A stretch of 64,000 bases of DNA from Polynucleobacter acidiphobus (lineage in GTDB: Bacteria; Pseudomonadota; Gammaproteobacteria; Burkholderiales; Burkholderiaceae), in contig NZ_CP023277.1 of NCBI RefSeq assembly GCF_003065385.1, forward strand, positions 512,044 through 576,043, written 5' to 3'. This document shows positions 37,325 to 47,727 of this stretch, piece after piece. Both the position numbers and the translations under genes were made by a program. Under the pieces are notes generated by a model. The model searched no databases and was not told the origin of the DNA. It worked only from the letters and a program-made list of their open reading frames with translations. Within the stretch, counting starts at the first letter, position 1, and every line of letters starts with the position of its first letter.

Positions 37325-38137
37325 ATGTGGCTTGATACCCATTGCCACCTCGATGCCCCAGAATTTTTGAGTGATATCGAGAGCATCGTAGAGCGTGCAA
37401 AACACGCTGGCGTAGCTGGTATCTTATTGCCTGCGGTACGAGCTCAGGATTTTGAGACTGTTCAAGAGCTTACCCATCGGTTTAAGCATGAGATTCCGTA
37501 TTTAGTCTATACCCTTGGCATTCATCCGCTATATACCGATCACGCTAGTGAAGGTGATCTAAAAACGCTAGAGGCTGCGGTAGCCAATGCTAAAAATGAT
37601 CCTCACTTTGTCGGAATTGGAGAAATTGGCCTCGATTATTTTGTCGCTGAGTTGGATCCACATCGACAAGCCCTCTTTTTTCATGCGCAACTAGATCTGG
37701 CCCAACACTATCAACTGCCGGTGATCTTGCATGTCCGTCGTTCACAAGACATGATTTTGAAGGCGCTTCGTCAACGAACCATTAGTGGCGGAATTGCCCA
37801 TGCATTTAATGGCAGTTTTCAGCAGGCTCAGCAATTTATAGATTTAGGATTCAAATTGGGTTTTGGAGGCGCAGCGACCTATGAGCGTGCTTTACAAATT
37901 CGCCGGCTTGTTCAAGAACTGCCACTTGATGTGATCGTGACCGAGACCGATTCGCCAGATATTCCACCAGCATGGTTACGCTCCGAACAAGGGCGTCGTA
38001 ATGAGCCCGCATTTTTACCTCGTATTGCGCAGGTGTTGGCAGAAATCCGCGGTGTCCAGCCAAACTCTCTTTCAGAAGCCGTCATTCACAATGTAAGTCA
38101 GGCCCTACCGCGCTGGGGCCAACTTCTGAACCAATAA
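37325..38137 (+). CDS. TatD-family metal-dependent hydrolase
   Basis: 270 residues. TatD signature: DTHCHLDAPEF at the N-terminus (metal-binding HxH), GIGEIGLDYF (about 97-106), VILHVRRSQDMIL, GGIAHAFNGSF and the TETDSPDIPP segment near 200. It is a TIM-barrel amidohydrolase/DNase-like enzyme; YcfH-type members follow tmk-holB in other genomes, but here it lies between lolD and comEC. The in vivo substrate is uncertain; 3'-5' DNA exonuclease activity is known in relatives. Confidence 0.9.
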   Translation: MWLDTHCHLDAPEFLSDIESIVERAKHAGVAGILLPAVRAQDFETVQELTHRFKHEIPYLVYTLGIHPLYTDHASEGDLKTLEAAVANAKNDPHFVGIGEIGLDYFVAELDPHRQALFFHAQLDLAQHYQLPVILHVRRSQDMILKALRQRTISGGIAHAFNGSFQQAQQFIDLGFKLGFGGAATYERALQIRRLVQELPLDVIVTETDSPDIPPAWLRSEQGRRNEPAFLPRIAQVLAEIRGVQPNSLSEAVIHNVSQALPRWGQLLNQ

Positions 38138-38138
38138 C

Positions 38139-40589
38139 GTGCTACGCATCGCAATTACGGCATGGATTGCCGGAGGGTCGGCTTTTCTCTTTTTAGCCAA
38201 ATTACCAAATCACGGCCCAGAAGTAAGCATTATTTCTGGAATCTTTTTTCTGATCATTAGCTATTATTTGCGAGATCGCAATCGCATTCTCTCGTTCTTC
38301 GCAGTATCACTAGCTCTAGCATTATTGGGATGGGGCTATCACTTTCATTATGCAAAGGAGAGACTTGCATCGCCCTTACCAATTTCTCTTGAAGATCAAG
38401 AATTAACGATACGGGGATATGTCGATCAACTACCTAGTGGTGATCATCAACATCAGCGCTTTGCCTTTGATGTAGTTGACTGGAATGATGTTCAATCTGA
38501 GACCTTGCCAAGAAAAATCTACTTGAGTTGGAGTGGGGCATGGCAAAAAAATCGTTTGATTCCAGAGCTCGCTCCGGGTGAAGAGTGGCAATTTGTTGTC
38601 AAACTCAAAAGACCACATACCTTAATGAATGACCATGGATTTGATTTTGAACGATGGATGTTTCATCAAGGCTTTGGAGCACATGGTTCAGTTAGGTCGG
38701 GTAAGCGAATTCAAGAATCCCGATGGATTTCATTAAAAACAGCCATCGAGTATCAACGCTGGCGACTTCGTAATAAGATCAAAGCGGCTCTTGAGCCTTC
38801 TGCTCCCTATGTTGGGGTATTAATTGCCTTAGTGATTGGCGATCAAAATGCCATTGCGCAATCCGATTGGCGGGTATTTAATGCCACCGGTGTCGGCCAC
38901 TTAATCTCCATATCGGGCTTACATGTCACGATGCTCTCTGGATTGGGTGCCATGCTGGGGGCTTGGGTATGGCGACGTCGTGAATGGCCGCTCATCATTC
39001 CTGTGCAAAAAGTTGCAGCTGCCACTGGGTTGTTGACTGCGTTTTTATACGCATGGTTAGCTGGATTTCAAATTCCCGCCCAACGAACGCTCTACATGGT
39101 TGGAATCGTGGCTTTTGCGCTCTGGACCTCCAGAATTCCACGCGCCTTTGATATTTGGTGGATTGCCCTCTTGCTGGTTCTGGTGATTGATCCTATGGCT
39201 TCTTACACCCCAGGATTCTGGTTGTCGTTTGGAGCGGTAGCAATCATTTTGTATGGAATGGGCTCCTCATCAAGTCTCATTGGCATCCCGAATGGGAGTG
39301 AGTGGGAGCGCAGTCGACTCGAACGACTCAAACAAGCCTTTTTTGAATCCTGCCGCTTGCAATGGATTGTGACCATTGCGTTGATACCGTGCACTTTATA
39401 TTGGTTTTACCAGGTATCCATCGTGTCGCCATTCGCCAATGCGCTAGCAATCCCGGCGATTAGTTTTATTGTTACGCCCTTGGCAATTGCTGGCGCGATT
39501 CTTCCTGAGTGGTTTGCGCCAATCCTTCTCCATCTTGCACATGGAGCAATGGAATGTACGGCGAAGTACCTAAATTGGCTTGCAAAATTTGACTGGGCAG
39601 TCCATTGGTCCCGCCAACCGACCCTCTGGGCAATGGCTTTATCGTTTTTAGGGATCTATTGGCATATTCGTCCGGGTCCGATGGCAAGTCATCTGATGAG
39701 TCGGATTGTGGGACTTGCCCTTTGTGCCCCATTATTTTGGCAGGCGACCCATACGATCAATCATGGTCAATTTAAAGCATATGTATTTGATATTGGGCAG
39801 GGCACCGCAGTCCTCATTGAGACAAGATCGCATCGGCTCTTATATGATGCTGGCCCACTTTCCGGAAAAAACGACAATGCTGGGGAGCGGGTATTGCTAC
39901 CGTACTTTCGTGGAGAGGGAATTAATCGATTGGATCGCTTGGTCATAAGCCATAAAGACTTAGATCACATTGCTGGCGCCAGCACACTAATGAAGAGCCT
40001 ACAGATCGAATCATTCTTAGGCACGATGCCAGAGCATCATCCCTTAATGAATGATGTTAAACAATCATCCATACCAGCGCTGCCCTGTCAGTTTGGTCAA
40101 GAATGGCAATGGGATGGCGTGGACTTTAAAGTTTGGCATCCGTCTGAGGAAGTAAGCTTTAAAGCAAATACGCACCGAGGAAAGCCTAATGAAAACAGTT
40201 GTGTGCTGGAAATCCGAAATAACAACACGAGTTTTTGGTTAACAGGCGATATTGAAAAACGAGGAGAGCATGAGCATGCTCGACGTCTAGAGGAGATGGG
40301 CTACCAAAAGCCCAACAAAGTGGTCGCAATGGCTCCGCATCACGGTAGTAAAACATCGTCATCACAGATATGGCTAGATGCCATTCAGCCAACTGCGGCA
40401 TTTTCTCAGCACGGATATCGAAACCGATACGGGCATCCACATAGCGTTGTGAGAGAGCGATATCGAGACAATCAAATTCCACTTCTTGAAACTACCCATA
40501 CTGGCGCACAGCATTGGCACGCCACTACTGATGACCTTACCGTTGAGTTCCTAAGGCCCAAGCAAAAGCGATTGTGGCATCACGACTAG
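38139..40589 (+). CDS. comEC: DNA uptake channel ComEC/Rec2
   Basis: 816 residues, full-length. An N-terminal DUF4131 region with membrane helices and an OB-like domain (about 1-200), the Competence domain (about 215-500) with GVGHLISISGLHVTMLSGLGA, and a C-terminal metallo-beta-lactamase domain (about 535-790) with VISHKDLDHIAG and APHHGSKTSSS. It forms the inner-membrane pore for transforming single-stranded DNA. The GTG start is 1 bp after the tatD gene. Its completeness suggests retained competence; other com/pil genes lie outside this window. Confidence 0.95.
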   Translation: MLRIAITAWIAGGSAFLFLAKLPNHGPEVSIISGIFFLIISYYLRDRNRILSFFAVSLALALLGWGYHFHYAKERLASPLPISLEDQELTIRGYVDQLPSGDHQHQRFAFDVVDWNDVQSETLPRKIYLSWSGAWQKNRLIPELAPGEEWQFVVKLKRPHTLMNDHGFDFERWMFHQGFGAHGSVRSGKRIQESRWISLKTAIEYQRWRLRNKIKAALEPSAPYVGVLIALVIGDQNAIAQSDWRVFNATGVGHLISISGLHVTMLSGLGAMLGAWVWRRREWPLIIPVQKVAAATGLLTAFLYAWLAGFQIPAQRTLYMVGIVAFALWTSRIPRAFDIWWIALLLVLVIDPMASYTPGFWLSFGAVAIILYGMGSSSSLIGIPNGSEWERSRLERLKQAFFESCRLQWIVTIALIPCTLYWFYQVSIVSPFANALAIPAISFIVTPLAIAGAILPEWFAPILLHLAHGAMECTAKYLNWLAKFDWAVHWSRQPTLWAMALSFLGIYWHIRPGPMASHLMSRIVGLALCAPLFWQATHTINHGQFKAYVFDIGQGTAVLIETRSHRLLYDAGPLSGKNDNAGERVLLPYFRGEGINRLDRLVISHKDLDHIAGASTLMKSLQIESFLGTMPEHHPLMNDVKQSSIPALPCQFGQEWQWDGVDFKVWHPSEEVSFKANTHRGKPNENSCVLEIRNNNTSFWLTGDIEKRGEHEHARRLEEMGYQKPNKVVAMAPHHGSKTSSSQIWLDAIQPTAAFSQHGYRNRYGHPHSVVRERYRDNQIPLLETTHTGAQHWHATTDDLTVEFLRPKQKRLWHHD

Positions 40590-40594
40590 TTTGG

Positions 40595-40622
40595 AAAAAT
40601 GAATACCTAAAACTAAGTATTC
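40595..40622 (-). terminator. Terminator of tRNA-fMet
   Basis: Read on the minus strand: GAATACTTA, loop GTTT, TAGGTATTC (9 bp, one mismatch), followed by ATTTTT. It lies 24 bp past the tRNA 3' end. On the plus strand it lacks a T-tract, so it probably acts mainly for the tRNA; comEC ends just beyond it. Confidence 0.65.
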
Positions 40623-40645
40623 TGATTGGGGTAAGCGTGAGAGAT

Positions 40646-40722
40646 TGGTTGCGGGGATAGGATTTGAACCTATGACCTTCGGGTTATGAGCCCGACGAGC
40701 TGCCAGACTGCTCCACCCCGCG
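40646..40722 (-). tRNA. Initiator tRNA-fMet (CAT)
   Basis: 77 nt including an encoded CCA. The acceptor begins CGCGGGG and ends CCCCGCA-ACCA, so the first position is an unpaired C against A, the initiator hallmark. The anticodon stem has three consecutive G-C pairs (CGGG...CCCG) next to the CAT anticodon (40688-40686), and the T-loop reads GGTTCAAATCC. These features separate it from elongator tRNA-Met and tRNA-Ile2. Confidence 0.97.
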
Positions 40723-40734
40723 CCTGAGCCTTAG

Positions 40735-40764
40735 ATTCTACCATTTTTTACTTTCACCTGTCGA
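40735..40764 (-). promoter_or_regulatory. Sigma-70 promoter of tRNA-fMet
   Basis: On the minus strand TCGACA (40764-40759), 18-bp spacer, TAGAAT (40740-40735); each hexamer has one mismatch to consensus. The -10 is 12 bp before the tRNA 5' end, leaving a leader of a few bases. Confidence 0.8.
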
Positions 40765-40833
40765 GCTTTTCCCTGTTTTAAGTGATTTAAAGGGCGTATC
40801 ATAGCCACAAGATCATTTTTACCCAATTGTTGA

Positions 40834-42774
40834 ATGACGATTAGTAAGCCTGAGTACTCCAATTCATCTCTATTAGAGCCGGTTGAGATTCCTAATAGTG
40901 GTGAGCATCAGAAGAAGAGTTTGCCAATCATGATGCTTGCGGCAATGGGCATTGTCTTCGGGGATATTGGCACTAGCCCGTTGTACGCTCTCAAAGAATG
41001 TTTTAGCCCAGAACATGGCATTGCGTTCTCGAACGAAGCCCTATTTGGTGTGATCTCGATGATGATCTGGGCTCTTCTAATTGTGGTGACCTTCAAGTAT
41101 GTCTTCATAGTGATGCGCGCTGACAACAAAGGCGAGGGCGGGATTCTATCTTTAATGGCACTTGCTTTGCGATCCATGAAGAGTGATTCGAAGCAATATT
41201 TCTTGGTGATGGTGCTCGGGATGCTGGGTGCTTGTATGTTGTTAGGTGAGTCTGTGATTACCCCAGCAATTTCTGTGCTTTCTGCTGTTGAGGGTATCGC
41301 AATCGCAACCCCCAACTTGGCAGATGCAGTAATCCCAATCTCGTTACTAATTTTGGTTTGTCTATTTTTAATCCAGAAATATGGCACTGCCGCTGTGGGG
41401 CAATTCTTTGGGCCCATCACTTTAGTTTGGTTTTTGGTCTTGGCTGGTTTGGGTGTGATGAATATTACCAAGTCGCCCGACATTATTTATGCGTTTAATC
41501 CCCTCTATGCCATCAACTTTATCTCCGATCATCCGGTTACGGCTTACATTGTTCTAGGTGCTGTTGTGTTGGTAGTAACCGGTGTTGAGGCGCTATATCT
41601 TGATATGGGGCACTTTGGAAAAAATCCTGTACGTCTTACATGGCTAACAATTGCTTTGCCTTGCTTGCTCCTTAACTATCTGGGTCAAGGTGCTCTGCTG
41701 TTATCAAATCCGAATGCCATATCAAACCCATTTTATCTCATGGTTCCGGAGTGGGCTTTGTGGCCTATCGTCGGTCTGGCAACGGCGGCAACCGTGATTG
41801 CATCTCAGGCGGTCATCTCTGGTGCCTATTCCATGGTGAATCAAGGAATTCTGCTGGGCTTCATTCCCCGTATGAATATTTTGCATACCTCAGACTCTGA
41901 GCGCGGTCAGATTTACATACCAGCTGTAAATTGGGCGCTTCTAATCATGGTGATCGTCACCGTATTGGAGTTTAGGGAGTCTGTCAGCTTGGCAGCGGCA
42001 TACGGACTATCCGTTACCTCCACGATGCTGGTGACCACAATTTTGCTAAGCATTGTGATGCGTCGTGAGTGGCATATTAATCCGATCATTATTTTGTGCA
42101 TGATCGTGATCTTTTTGATGATTGATATTGGCTTTTGGACCGCTACCTTGATCAAGATTAAGGATGGTGGCTGGTATCCCATCACACTCGCTCTGGTGAT
42201 GTTCACCTGCTCGCTGACTTGGTATCGCGGACGCAAACTCTTGCGCGATAAGTTGATTGTTGAATCCATTCCGCTTGAGGGATTCATTAAGAATCTGTTG
42301 GCTCATCCACCGCATCGAGTCGAGGGCACCGCTATTTTTCTGACGCCGCATATCGATTTTGTACCGGCGGCAATGCTGCATAACTTAAAGCATAACCATG
42401 TGATGCATGAGCGAGTCTTCTTCTTAAAACTGAGTACCTGGGATGTGCCTTTTGTACGCGATGAGGATCGCTTATCTTTGAAAGACCTTGGTGGAAATGT
42501 GTATGTGGTGCGCAGTGTGCATGGCTTTAAAGAAACGCCCGATATTAATAAAGTACTTGAATTAATTACCAAACAGTATGGGCTGCCATTTGATCTGATG
42601 GATACCACCTTCTTCCTCGCGCGTGATGCAATTACCCCATCCAAATCACCAGGCATGGCGGTATGGCGTGAGCGCCTCTTTGCCTGGATGATGCAAAACG
42701 CTGCCAAGCCATCGGATTTTTACAACATTCCCGCTAATCGCTTAGTCGAGCTAGGCGCCAAGGTTGAGATCTGA
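40834..42774 (+). CDS. kup: Low-affinity potassium transporter Kup
   Basis: 646 residues (E. coli 622). About twelve membrane helices in the first 440 residues, beginning MLAAMGIVFGDIGTSPLYALKE (the Kup signature, about 33-54) and including GEGGILSLMAL, followed by a cytoplasmic C-terminal domain of about 190 residues. Proton-coupled potassium uptake. The 111-bp gap before it also holds the divergent tRNA promoter. Its TGA shares one base with the ATG of the next gene, so they are translationally linked. Confidence 0.95.
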   Translation: MTISKPEYSNSSLLEPVEIPNSGEHQKKSLPIMMLAAMGIVFGDIGTSPLYALKECFSPEHGIAFSNEALFGVISMMIWALLIVVTFKYVFIVMRADNKGEGGILSLMALALRSMKSDSKQYFLVMVLGMLGACMLLGESVITPAISVLSAVEGIAIATPNLADAVIPISLLILVCLFLIQKYGTAAVGQFFGPITLVWFLVLAGLGVMNITKSPDIIYAFNPLYAINFISDHPVTAYIVLGAVVLVVTGVEALYLDMGHFGKNPVRLTWLTIALPCLLLNYLGQGALLLSNPNAISNPFYLMVPEWALWPIVGLATAATVIASQAVISGAYSMVNQGILLGFIPRMNILHTSDSERGQIYIPAVNWALLIMVIVTVLEFRESVSLAAAYGLSVTSTMLVTTILLSIVMRREWHINPIIILCMIVIFLMIDIGFWTATLIKIKDGGWYPITLALVMFTCSLTWYRGRKLLRDKLIVESIPLEGFIKNLLAHPPHRVEGTAIFLTPHIDFVPAAMLHNLKHNHVMHERVFFLKLSTWDVPFVRDEDRLSLKDLGGNVYVVRSVHGFKETPDINKVLELITKQYGLPFDLMDTTFFLARDAITPSKSPGMAVWRERLFAWMMQNAAKPSDFYNIPANRLVELGAKVEI

Positions 42775-43268
42775 TGAAGCATATCAAGCTATCTTTAGCT
42801 TTCGCCATTCTTTATGGATTGACGATTGCTCCAGTCAATGCATCGACAAGTGACGAGCTGGAGCTTGAAAAGCTTAATCAAATCGAGGCTCAACTAACTT
42901 TGCAGCGGGAATGGGTTGAATATCGTTGGAAGAAAGCGAGTGCAGAGTGCTATGACAAGTTCTTTGTCAACTCCTGCCTTAGTGATGCGCGTGCAAAGTA
43001 TCGGCGTGAAATTGATCCGATTCGGGCGCAAGAGGTTTTGCTTAATGAAAACCAGCGCATCATTAAAGAGCGAATTAAGACTGAGCGCGATGCCCGCCGG
43101 GCTGCTGAACGAGCCGACCCAAAGCGTGCACAAGAGCGTGCTGAGAATGAGAAAGCGTTTTTACAAAAGCAAAAAGATGCAGCTGCACGTGCTGCAGACC
43201 TAGAGGAGCGTCGCAAGGATGCCCCACGACGTGCTCAAGAAAATAAATCTGGCGTTAAATTAGACTGA
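42774..43268 (+). CDS. Small exported coiled-coil protein of unknown function
   Basis: 164 residues that I do not recognise as a named family. A signal peptide (KHIKLSLAFAILYGLTIAPVNAS) would be cut near residue 24. The mature part has two cysteines close together (AECYDKFFVNSCLSDAR, about 58-74), likely a disulfide in the periplasm, then a long Arg/Ala/Glu/Lys-rich helix (about 80-160) predicted to be coiled coil. It overlaps the kup stop by 1 bp and precedes radA by 1 bp. Comparable small 'EWVEYRW...CYDKFFVNSCL' proteins appear to occur in related Burkholderiales, which is from memory and needs checking. Confidence 0.8.
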   Translation: MKHIKLSLAFAILYGLTIAPVNASTSDELELEKLNQIEAQLTLQREWVEYRWKKASAECYDKFFVNSCLSDARAKYRREIDPIRAQEVLLNENQRIIKERIKTERDARRAAERADPKRAQERAENEKAFLQKQKDAAARAADLEERRKDAPRRAQENKSGVKLD

Positions 43269-43269
43269 G

Positions 43270-44631
43270 ATGGCGAAGACCAAAACCCTCTATGTTTGCC
43301 AGGCGTGTGGAGGTAGTTCTCCTAAATGGCAGGGGCAATGTCCTGCGTGCGATGCTTGGAACACGCTTGAAGAGTCTTTGGCCGAGACCACTAACCACCG
43401 TTTTCAAGGACTTGCGAAATCAATCCCTCGACAAAAATTAGTGAGCATTGAAGCTCAGGATTCGCCACGTTTGCCCACAGGAATTACAGAGCTCGATCGC
43501 GTCCTGGGTGGGGGATTAGTCGCGGGCGGCGTAGTCTTACTCGGCGGTGATCCTGGGATTGGTAAGTCCACCTTATTATTGCAAGCCTTAGCTGAGCTGA
43601 GTATGCAAGGGATTGATGTTTTATATAGCTCCGGAGAGGAGTCTGCCGCTCAAATTGCATTGCGTGCTCAGCGAATTTCCCTCAATGCGCCTCAACTTGA
43701 AATCTTGGCAGAGATTCAGTTAGAAAAGTTATTGCTATCGGTTGAGGCTGCTCAACCACAGGTATTGGTAGTTGACTCCATCCAGACGTTGTATTCCGAG
43801 GCATTTACATCCGCACCTGGATCGGTTGCACAAGTTCGTGAGTGCGCCGCTCAGTTAACGCGTCTCGCAAAGTCAAGTGGCATCTGTGTTTTATTAGTTG
43901 GTCACGTGACCAAGGATGGTCATCTAGCTGGTCCACGCGTACTTGAACATATTGTCGATACGGTTTTGTATTTCGAGGGCGATACGCATTCGTCATTTCG
44001 CTTGGTCCGCTCGATTAAAAACCGCTTTGGCGCGGTCAACGAGCTCGGCGTCTTTGCGATGACCGAGAAAGGTCTTAAGGGTGTCAACAATCCCTCCGCT
44101 CTTTTTCTATCGCAACATCCGCAAACGGTGCCTGGCTCCTGTGTATTGGTAACGCAAGAGGGGAGTCGGCCGCTATTGGTTGAGATTCAGGCATTGGTTG
44201 ATACGGCCCATATTCCCAATCCTAGACGCCTAGCAGTCGGTTTGGAACAGGCGCGTTTGGCTATGCTGTTAGCTGTTTTGCACCGTCATGCTGGAATTGC
44301 TTGCTTTGATCAAGATGTCTTCCTCAACGCAGTGGGTGGGGTCAAGATTACCGAGCCTGCCGCTGACCTTGCTGTTCTCCTTGCAATTACCTCCTCAATC
44401 CGCAATCGTGCTTTGCCAAAACATTTGGTGGTATTCGGTGAAGTTGGTTTGGCTGGGGAAATTCGCCCATGTCCGCGAGGTCAGGAGAGACTCAAGGAAG
44501 CAGCTAAATTAGGCTTTAAGATCGCGATTATTCCAAAGACTAATTTGCCAAAATCAAAAATTGCTGATTTACAAATGATTGCAGTCGAGCGAATTGATGA
44601 GGCGATTGCTGCCGTAAACGACCTGTTCTAG
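43270..44631 (+). CDS. radA: DNA repair protein RadA/Sms
   Basis: 453 residues. N-terminal zinc finger C-x2-C-x11-C-x2-C (YVCQACGGSSPKWQGQCPAC), RecA-like ATPase with Walker A GGDPGIGKSTLLLQ, the RadA-specific KNRFG motif (SIKNRFGAVNE, about 255-265) and a C-terminal Lon-protease-like domain (about 285-453). Branch migration in recombination and, in transformable bacteria, processing of incoming DNA. It is two genes away from the comEC end of the window's competence-related segment. Confidence 0.97.
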   Translation: MAKTKTLYVCQACGGSSPKWQGQCPACDAWNTLEESLAETTNHRFQGLAKSIPRQKLVSIEAQDSPRLPTGITELDRVLGGGLVAGGVVLLGGDPGIGKSTLLLQALAELSMQGIDVLYSSGEESAAQIALRAQRISLNAPQLEILAEIQLEKLLLSVEAAQPQVLVVDSIQTLYSEAFTSAPGSVAQVRECAAQLTRLAKSSGICVLLVGHVTKDGHLAGPRVLEHIVDTVLYFEGDTHSSFRLVRSIKNRFGAVNELGVFAMTEKGLKGVNNPSALFLSQHPQTVPGSCVLVTQEGSRPLLVEIQALVDTAHIPNPRRLAVGLEQARLAMLLAVLHRHAGIACFDQDVFLNAVGGVKITEPAADLAVLLAITSSIRNRALPKHLVVFGEVGLAGEIRPCPRGQERLKEAAKLGFKIAIIPKTNLPKSKIADLQMIAVERIDEAIAAVNDLF

Positions 44632-44637
44632 GAAGTG

Positions 44638-45543
44638 CTAGCGGCGTAAATCCTCTGCCTCAATCAAGCATACCTGCCGATCACCCGCCGATACCTCCAA
44701 CCAGATTGGGGAAAGATACCCAAAGGCTTTTTGGAAATGTTCATACTCATTACCGATCTCAAGTACTAATGCACCACGTTCATGGAGGTATTCGCCGGCG
44801 GAGTGAATGATCTGACGAATCAGATCCATGCCATCTGATCCACCAGCAAGTGCTTCGCGTGGCTCAGCACGGTACTCTGGCGGAAGGACTTGCATCGATA
44901 GTTCATTCACATAAGGTGGATTGCAAACAATTAGATCAAATCGTAAATCCTGTTGGGCAATCGGTTCCCATAGGTCGCCATGCAGTAATTCAATGCGATC
45001 GCTTAAGTGATGGCGATCGAGATTGCGAGCAGCCAGAGCCAGAGCTGGCAAAGAGAGATCGCTCGCCACAACTTGCAAGTCCGGATAGTGAAGGGCCATG
45101 AGAACTGCCAGTGAACCATTGCCGGTGCATAAATCAAGCACCTTGCCATCCGCGGGTAACCAAGACTCAAGTGATTCATGAGCGATTAGCTCGGCGATGA
45201 ATGAGCGCGGGATGATGCTTTGCGGAGTGCAGTCAAACGGCACCCCCATCAACCAAGCCTCGCCCAAAAGGTAGGCGAGAGGTTGACGTGACTCAATCCG
45301 TTTTTGAGCCACCGCGAAAGCCTTTTGGCTAAGTTCTCCAGAAATCATCGAGTCTAAATGCTCAAGAGTTTCTGAGGGCGATTGCTCTAATTGCTTGCTA
45401 ACAATCCACAATGCCTCGGCCTCTGCATTGCTCGCACCATGTCCGTAATGAAGATCGGCTGATTCCAAAAGACTCTGAATACGTTGACAACACGCATCAA
45501 TTGTCATCACGGACAAATTAGTTGATATGGGAATGGGGTCCAT
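44638..45543 (-). CDS. prmB: Ribosomal protein L3 glutamine N5-methyltransferase PrmB
   Basis: About 301 residues from ATG 45543. SAM motif I VLDLCTGNGSLAVLMA and the N5-glutamine motif NPPY in LIVCNPPYVNELSM, then PPEYRAEPREALAGGSDG as in PrmB/HemK. The LHYGHG segment near residue 32 matches the PrmB N-terminus and sets the start; the frame is open to a TTG at 45576 but that would overlap dapE. The PrmC (HemK) paralogue would lack the YGHG segment, so PrmB is preferred. Confidence 0.88.
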   Translation of the reverse strand: MDPIPISTNLSVMTIDACCQRIQSLLESADLHYGHGASNAEAEALWIVSKQLEQSPSETLEHLDSMISGELSQKAFAVAQKRIESRQPLAYLLGEAWLMGVPFDCTPQSIIPRSFIAELIAHESLESWLPADGKVLDLCTGNGSLAVLMALHYPDLQVVASDLSLPALALAARNLDRHHLSDRIELLHGDLWEPIAQQDLRFDLIVCNPPYVNELSMQVLPPEYRAEPREALAGGSDGMDLIRQIIHSAGEYLHERGALVLEIGNEYEHFQKAFGYLSPIWLEVSAGDRQVCLIEAEDLRR

Positions 45544-45568
45544 GCGAATAGGATAACCCAGCAAATCC

Positions 45569-46720
<1,152 letters not shown>

Positions 46721-47548
46721 TTAGTCACGCAGGAGTTCGTTAATCGCCGTCTTCGCCCGAGTTTGAGCGTCCACTTTTTTCACAATCACTGCGGCATACA
46801 AACTGTATTTGCCATTACTCGCTGGAATCGATCCTGGAACTACGACGGATCCTGCAGGGACACGACCATAATGAACCTCACCGGTTTCGCGGTCATAAAT
46901 TTTGGTGCTCTGGCCAATATAGACGCCCATCGAGAGAACGCTGTTTTCTTCAATCACCACTCCTTCAACCACCTCAGAGCGAGCACCAATAAAGCAGTTG
47001 TCTTCGATGATGACAGGGCCCGCTTGAATCGGCTCTAGAACACCGCCAATGCCAACGCCGCCAGAGAGATGTACGTTTTTACCAATTTGTGCACACGATC
47101 CAACCGTGGCCCAGGTATCGACCATCGTACCTTCGTCCACGTAGGCGCCAATATTCACATAGGAGGGCATGAGCACAACGTTTTTGCCAATGAATGAGCC
47201 GCGACGCGCAAAAGCCGGTGGCACCACCCGAAATCCACCCTTTGCAAAGTCTTCGGGTGAGTAATTTGCAAATTTGCTGGGCACCTTGTCGTAAAACTGG
47301 GTAAACCCACCGGCAGACATCGGTTGATTGTCCTCAAGGCGAAACGAAAGCAAAACCGCTTTTTTGACCCACTGATTGACGTCCCATTGACCGATGGCCC
47401 GTTTCTGAGCAACCCGGATTGAGCCATTGTTAAGACCCTCTAAAACAGTGCTAACCGCTTGTTTAATCTCGGCCGGTGCTGAGCTCGGAGATAGATTGCC
47501 ACGGTTTTCCCAGGCTTGATCAATGGTGTTTTGTAGGGCTTGCGTCAT
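46721..47548 (-). CDS. dapD: Tetrahydrodipicolinate N-succinyltransferase
   Basis: 275 residues, the same length class as E. coli DapD (274). Central left-handed beta-helix of hexapeptide repeats (about 110-215, with [28 protein letters not shown]), the substrate-binding [11 protein letters not shown] segment, and [12 protein letters not shown] near the C-terminus. It succinylates tetrahydrodipicolinate using succinyl-CoA, feeding DapC and then DapE, encoded next. First gene of a dapD-dapE pair divergent from smc. Confidence 0.97.
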   Translation of the reverse strand: MTQALQNTIDQAWENRGNLSPSSAPAEIKQAVSTVLEGLNNGSIRVAQKRAIGQWDVNQWVKKAVLLSFRLEDNQPMSAGGFTQFYDKVPSKFANYSPEDFAKGGFRVVPPAFARRGSFIGKNVVLMPSYVNIGAYVDEGTMVDTWATVGSCAQIGKNVHLSGGVGIGGVLEPIQAGPVIIEDNCFIGARSEVVEGVVIEENSVLSMGVYIGQSTKIYDRETGEVHYGRVPAGSVVVPGSIPASNGKYSLYAAVIVKKVDAQTRAKTAINELLRD

Positions 47549-47727
47549 AAGGTGTGGATAACTATAGGATTGATAAGGATTTTTAGAAAAAACTCAATTT
47601 TGAATGCTTAGTAATCATTATATTGGGGCTTGCACGGAAGGGTTAAATGGTCCTGGGATTGTTATCATCATGGATTAGAACGTTTGGACCATTAATCCCC
47701 TAATTTGCCTCACTAAGAAGAACATCC
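47549..47727. promoter_or_regulatory. Divergent dapD/smc intergenic region
   Basis: 179 bp between divergent genes. It holds an interrupted inverted repeat AATGGTCC (47646-47653) and GGACCATT (47686-47693), 32 bp apart, of unknown meaning. Promoters for both genes must lie here, but I see no hexamer pair good enough to place them. Confidence 0.45.

Noticed and set aside
37325-44631. A new competence island made of tatD, comEC and radA
   Set aside because: Each is a widespread housekeeping or competence gene, and they are interrupted by an opposing tRNA, kup and a small gene. The neighbourhood does not show a distinct system.
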